Source: Rosa chinensis
Lineage: Eukaryota > Streptophyta > Magnoliopsida > Rosales > Rosaceae
Length of the DNA: 64,000 bases
Assembly: GCF_002994745.2 (NCBI RefSeq)
Contig: NC_037092.1
Location: 89,256,398-89,320,397, forward strand
Direction of reading: 5' to 3'
Of this stretch, positions 58,941 to 64,000 are shown piece after piece (the stretch's first letter is position 1; every line of letters begins with the position of its first letter). Position numbers and translations under genes: made by a program. The notes beneath the pieces were generated by a model. The model worked only from the letters and a program-made list of their open reading frames with translations, was not told where the DNA came from and searched no databases.

Positions 58941-59493
58941 TTAATCTTGAGATCAAAAAGAGATACATGCACGTTTTAGATACAGGCAATTCCATGCATC
59001 AAATGCTATCAACCTTCCCAAATGTTCAGATAGATTTGCTATGTATCATTCATCAAAGTAACTTGGGACACTGTTTATTTATTTTTATTACATAAGGGTT
59101 TCGTTAAATGAACTCAGCAACTAAAATTCACCCCATGGTTTCCACCCATTACCCTTATACAAAAAAGGAAAAGAAGAAAAAGCCTGCAATACACTGGCCT
59201 CCTCTTCAAAGTTTCAGAACAACGAAATTCACATTACCTAGCTATCGTTTTCCTTCCTCCATATGGGAATATTACAAGAACCATCTAAGGAAAATACAGT
59301 AGATTAGTCATATAGTTATTAAAATATTTATATTTTCTTGATCATCAGAACAAAATAATGAGATGCTAAGGCTTCAATTCAGCAACGTTGGTGGAGTGAA
59401 CAAAATCAGGTGGAGTGAACAAAAATTCTATATAGTCGGATCTATTGAAGAGTATGTACATGAAGAAATACCCTGACGCTCAAGGACCCTAAA

Positions 59494-59757
59494 GTTAATG
59501 CATTTCCATTCTATCATTTTCTAAAATGATACCTGAAGTTTCGGCCAGCCAGTTACTTTTTTTCTAAAGTTACTTTGTGGTGATCTGCCAGCCAGTTATC
59601 AGTGACATCAATGTTACTTCTGCCAAGGGAAATGCTCGAGGTCAATCTGCTAATGCCTTTTGACTATGGAGTTCAACAGATGTGACATATTGGTGCTTCT
59701 GTTAATGCATTTCCATTCTATCATTTTCTAAAATGATACCTGAAGTTTCGGCCACTA
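59494..59757. other. Local inversion with flanking direct repeat in copy B
   Basis: The segment 59580-59699 is the reverse complement of 975-1088 of copy A (for example atgtgacatattggtgcttc against gaagcaccaatatgtcaca). It is flanked by two copies of a roughly 55-bp sequence, ttaatgcatttccattctat... (59494-59549 and 59702-59757). The part equivalent to about 1089-1375 of copy A is missing. Confidence 0.9.
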
Positions 59758-61110
59758 CAACCATTTCTGATTCAACAGGCATAGATGCAGATGCAGAGGT
59801 CTTGTTATAAACAGTATTGTCAGGGGATCTTTTGGAAATAACAGTAGGTGCAATATCGATATCATGGCTGTGGTTACCATTAGGATTGGTTGATGCGCAA
59901 TGCTCCACAAAGTCCACTCCGTCCACACTTTCAATTTCCATGCTCTCATTTTCTATGACACCTGAAGCTTGTGGTTCAACGGGCACAGATGAAGATGGGG
60001 AGGTATTATTATATACTGTAATGTCATTATGTACTTTTGAAACAACGGCGGGATTGACTTCATGGCTGTGGAGATCATTAGAATGGCGTACTGTGCATTG
60101 CTCCACAAACTCCATTGTTGAACAAGGGATGTGAAGGGAGAGTGGATCCGTACTCATCACATTTTTTTCACAATTTTCATCTAACATATCATCCTCATAT
60201 TCACTTGAATTAGCGATAGGATCATCTGCAGAAAGCAAATCTTCAGTTTCTGTGCTAAACAAGGGCCTCTGTCTGCTTCGTGAGAGGACATGACTAGACA
60301 CAACTTCATCAACAGAATGTAACCCAGGTGGAGAAATACAGATGGATGATGGGTCAACATCCATCTTCCCATCTCAGACGAAGTGATTTCTTCTCCACAA
60401 CCCTCATTATATAGGCCATTTCCACATGCAACCATACTACTCGTTTCAGTGCCCACAGCAACATGCTCATCCGCACAACTCATGATGAGATAATACTTCT
60501 TCACTTACTGGGCCCTCATTTACTAATTCTAGATCTTTATCAGCTAAGGCTGCCTGATCCATTGTGCCATTGCTGCTTTCGAAATTAGGTCCACTTAACT
60601 GGTTCTTACAAAGACCGCTAAAGAAACAGTGTGATCACGAATTAAAGAATCATGAGTTGGGCAACGGAGCATATCAAGCAAGGCCTGGTGGAACTGCAAT
60701 AAGCTGACAGATGGCACGTGATGACTTCTTTTCCTGCAGACACTAATAACCTTGAGTATCTTGAGTCTATGCTCACACAGGTTCCTTATTTGTGCCCAAC
60801 TGCAGTTGCAAATACTGAATTGTGAACCAGGGTTCCAAACAACATAAGCCTTTTCTTGATCAAGCTGGTCTGTTACTTTTGCACATGTACCTCCAATGTA
60901 CTTTCAAGGCTTGTGGAATCAACAAAAATTTCGATGACCGCTTCTTGTTCTCGCCCAGCCGCTTCTTTTGATTTGAGAAGTAAGTAGACTGGGCAACTAA
61001 GAGGGAGACATTAGTGATTCCCCTCCAGGTCTGAACTCTCCCCGAAAATGCTCGTTCCTGTGTCGTTGGGGCTTACAATCTCCAAAGCCGTTTGCCAAGA
61101 TGTTAAACCG
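59702..61110 (-). pseudogene. Tail of an unrecognised acidic plant gene, copy B
   Basis: Nearly identical to copy A, including both 70-residue units and the shared frame-shifting insertion before the MDVDPSS segment (60364). The C-terminal part is lost to the inversion and deletion, so the frame ends at MEMH near 59702. It keeps the 190-bp extra segment near the MORF junction. Confidence 0.6.
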
Positions 61111-61119
61111 CTCACCCAC

Positions 61120-62987
61120 TCATTTTTCCAGTATCGTGCAGAAAAATAAAGAATCCAGGAACACAAAAATAACTCCAGGTATGCCTGTTTAAGGAAAAGT
61201 CAGTCTCAGGACTATCTTGACTTTTTGAAAAGAATCTCAGGATGATTGAAGGTAACATAAAGTGCTATGAAATTACCATTAAACTTCTCAGACTCTTCCT
61301 CAGTCATCAACACCTGAAAGCCTGTATACGTTGTTGTGCTACAAGCATAAATTTTCTTTTTTGCCTCTTCCACACTGAATCACAAAGAAAATAACCAATT
61401 AAAGTTCCATAACCAAATAACCTATATGGTTTGATATATTAAAGCAGAAAAATGAAGCAATGAGGCATAAATTGGCAATCTAAAACAATGTGCTTTAATC
61501 ACTGAATGCATCAAACAAACAATGAACCATACACAACCAAGCATTACATTACATCCGAAACTAAACCAGAAAAACAACCAATCAGGCAATTGGCGTCAAT
61601 CAACTTGCAATGATTAACACAGCACTCAAGCATTATTCATAAGTCCATGACAACATGGCAAGCCCAACAGTGAAATTCCAGAGAGAACAAAATAACTAGT
61701 TACAGTACACATGACCCAGTGTCCCAGTTCATTCTTAAGCAAAATGAATCATATAGCAGAAGGCTGCTAACTCACCCTAATTCTCTCCAATTAAAGCAAA
61801 GCTTTTGAGCTGATACATAATAAACAATTAAAGTTTCATAAGCTAAAGAGTAAACAGATGCAAATGCCGGAAAGCTGGGTTATTTTATTCAGTCCCTAAT
61901 CCTGTGTAACAAACGGACCCACAGTATGTTTGAGCTCTGGCCTGTATGTTCGATATCTTTCTAAAAAAATAAAATACAAAATACAAAATCTGACCAATGT
62001 ATGTATTTACAAATCCAGTGTGCATTTTGTAGTCACTAGCAAGTTATATCTCTCTCATTCCGACTCCACACCTATACATACGTATTTCGAGTCCCTCTCT
62101 AACTATGTGCAAATGGGACTGTGCGTCCCAAGCGACTTCATTTGAGTCGATCATCCTCTCAAAACTCATTTTTGACAAGATCATACTTGAAATCAACAAG
62201 TGAGTTGAAAACAATTTCATCGTATTCAAGCCTAATAACGGTGGTAGCTCTGGCTAAAACCAGTCACCATTTACAAGCACTGATGAAATACTAGCACATG
62301 AACTGACACAAGGTTAATATTTTTGGCAGAAAGCTAGGCATAGTAGGCAAGGCAGAAGAAATCCAAAGAAAGAAGATATGTATAAGCTGAAACTTTTGCT
62401 TTGCTTTGAATGGTGTTAGTTTTTTCATTTCCTCTATCATTCAATTCGGTTAAACTGGTCGATGGCTCCGTTATTGGCCCTAGCTAACATTCAATTGGCT
62501 CTGTAATACAGCATCTAACAGCAATAACATTAAAAACCAACCCAATTTTGGAAGCAAGTTTACACTAAAAGAAGTACAAACATGTAGAGAGAAAGGTGAC
62601 CTGATGTTCAAGCCTCTAGCACAGGTTTCCTCATAAGTTCTGACCATCTCTTCGGGAGAAGGCTTGTTATCTCTGGGGAAATCCATGACGATGAGCCAGT
62701 GGTTGTAATCGCAGCCTTCGAAGAGTATGGTGTCGGGGCCAATCTCGTCATTTTGGTTGTTGCTGCCGTAAGGCGGCCGTGCAGAAGAGAAGGAGGACGA
62801 CCTGAATGATCGAGATTGGAATCGGAATTGGAGAGATTGAACAACGGCGGGGGAGGAGGAGGAGGAAGGGGAAGGGGAAGAGGAGCGTGGGACAGAGGAG
62901 AGTGCGGAGGTGGACGATAGAGAACGGTGGAGATTTGCGACGAGGCTGCTGCTTAGGCTTCGCCGGAGGCGGAGAAGGTTCTGGTGC
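61120..62987 (-). pseudogene. Truncated MORF-type gene, copy B, start codon deleted
   Basis: Exon 1 (about 62983-62601), exon 2 (61374-61277) and exon 3 (61184-61120) correspond one to one with copy A and keep splice sites and the same early stop after the FLDSLFF segment. A 20-bp deletion between two ttctg repeats removed the ATG and adjacent leader (copy A 4611-4630). The next in-frame ATG is internal, after the transit peptide, so an organelle-targeted product is not expected. Confidence 0.8.
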
Positions 62988-64000
62988 AGAGAGAGAGTGA
63001 GAGAGAGAGACTTTGCTAGGGTTTTACAGTGTTTTGTGTTTGGGGGACTATCTATCGGGGTTTAATTGGAAACTCATGTCATTCTATAAATATTCTCAAC
63101 CAAAAAAATAAATAAATAACACAGGTACATTTATTTATTGGCAAAATGATTAAATTACCCTTCTGATTTTTACCATGGCTGTCGATTTACCCATAACATT
63201 TGAATTTTGGTTATTTACACTTATTTTTCTAATTGTTTTAATTTACACCCTACTAATAGACTTTCTTTATAATCTTTATTGAAATTTAGAATTAAGCAGG
63301 TGTACATACTTGCTTATGCCTTCCTCTTCCATCTAAAGTTGCAACCAATCTCTTTCTTCATCATATGAAATAGCATGCTCAGCTAATGTGAGTCAACCTA
63401 ATGGTACCTGAGTTAAGTACTAAAATGACTAAATTTACTGCCAAGTCACTTGGTCTTGTTGAGACTTGAGATTGCTGAAGGTTTTATGAGTTTGAAAGAG
63501 GATGCAACTGTTGAGCATGCTGACACCACGAAGAAAAGGGGAAGACTGCTGGGATCCAAAAATAAGAACCTCCTAAGCCTTAGTTAGAAGGACAAGGAAA
63601 AAAATTTAGTTTTTTTTTTTTGTTGCATATTCACTATGCCATTGTGTCTCATAGTGCGTAAGCTTACTTAAATAAATGAGTATGAAACTGTTGAATGATG
63701 ATGCTAATTTATATGCCATTTGTTTTTTATCTGTCCATAATTAGTAGAAGAAAAATATATAACTATGTAATGTGTCATTATGACTTAAGTTAACGAAATT
63801 CGACATAAATTTATTCAAAAGATATATTATATTATTATTATTTTTTATCAGAAGATAGAATTTCATTCAAAACGTTCGGATATTACATCCAAAGAGTAAA
63901 ATATGACCTCATTAGAAATCTACCCGATCAAAGCAAGTAAAAAAAAAAAAAGCCCCCCTCAAACCCCCACACTCCCCCACCCAAAAAAAAAAATTTAGAT
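62988..64000. other. Upstream region of MORF copy B, equal to 4620-5630
   Basis: A GA-repeat stretch follows the exon, then AT-rich sequence matching copy A to the window edge. No gene is present. Confidence 0.6.

Larger units (their letters stand above)
58785..64000. repeat. Segmental duplicon, copy B, running off the window
   Basis: It matches copy A from 384 to about 5620 nearly base for base apart from a rearrangement at 59490-59757 and small indels. The match is still continuing at 64000, so the copy, and probably a third carrier-like gene, extends beyond the window. Confidence 0.88.

Overview
This 64 kb window is nuclear DNA from a flowering plant, most likely a eudicot. The evidence is small introns with GT/AG ends, a MORF-type organellar RNA-editing factor, two leucine-rich-repeat receptor-like proteins (RLPs), Ty1-copia and other plant transposons, and transferred chloroplast DNA. 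I lean towards Rosaceae, but nothing in the window proves it.

The main architecture is a degenerate tandem array. A block made of (i) a truncated MORF gene joined to the tail of an unrecognised acidic gene, (ii) a mitochondrial-carrier-like gene and (iii) an RLP gene with recognisable flanks recurs along the window. MORF-chimera copies lie at 384-4616 (A), 8570-11640 (D, fragment), 33700-38465 (C) and 58785-62987 (B). Carrier copies lie at 5834-7999 (complete, five exons) and 50830-52350 (first three exons only). RLP genes lie at 25987-28233 (intact) and 55957-58720 (two frameshifts), and their 5' flanks are homologous (about 22930-25060 and 54110-55660). The order suggests an RLP just left of the window and another carrier copy just right of it.

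Transposons fill the space between. E1 (11760-18708, minus) is a complete Ty1-copia element with a perfect 5-bp target duplication but stop codons in pol. E2 (31345-33520) is a 3' half element. E3 (40213-47456) is a young, nearly complete copia element with LTRs differing at three positions. Others are a 1.6-kb solo LTR, a Pack-MULE with perfect 9-bp target duplications, several hAT- and Mutator-like small elements, CACTA-like fragments, a LINE RNase H fragment and a LINE-like poly(A) insertion. Because the locus is duplicated, several insertions have their empty site elsewhere in the window.

Foreign or displaced DNA includes a mosaic chloroplast insertion (psbA-trnH spacer, rpoA, petD; about 48497-49880) and an 18S rRNA 3' fragment (23696-23868).

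Only two genes look protein-competent at full length: the carrier-like gene, whose three carrier signature motifs are all eroded, and the RLP at 25987. Truncated MORF copy A has an intact 183-codon reading frame. The most intriguing non-gene observation is in E1: gag and pol are separate reading frames, each immediately preceded by a splice-acceptor-like tract, with a GTAAGT donor in the leader. A conserved noncoding module sits before pol in E1 but before gag in E3.
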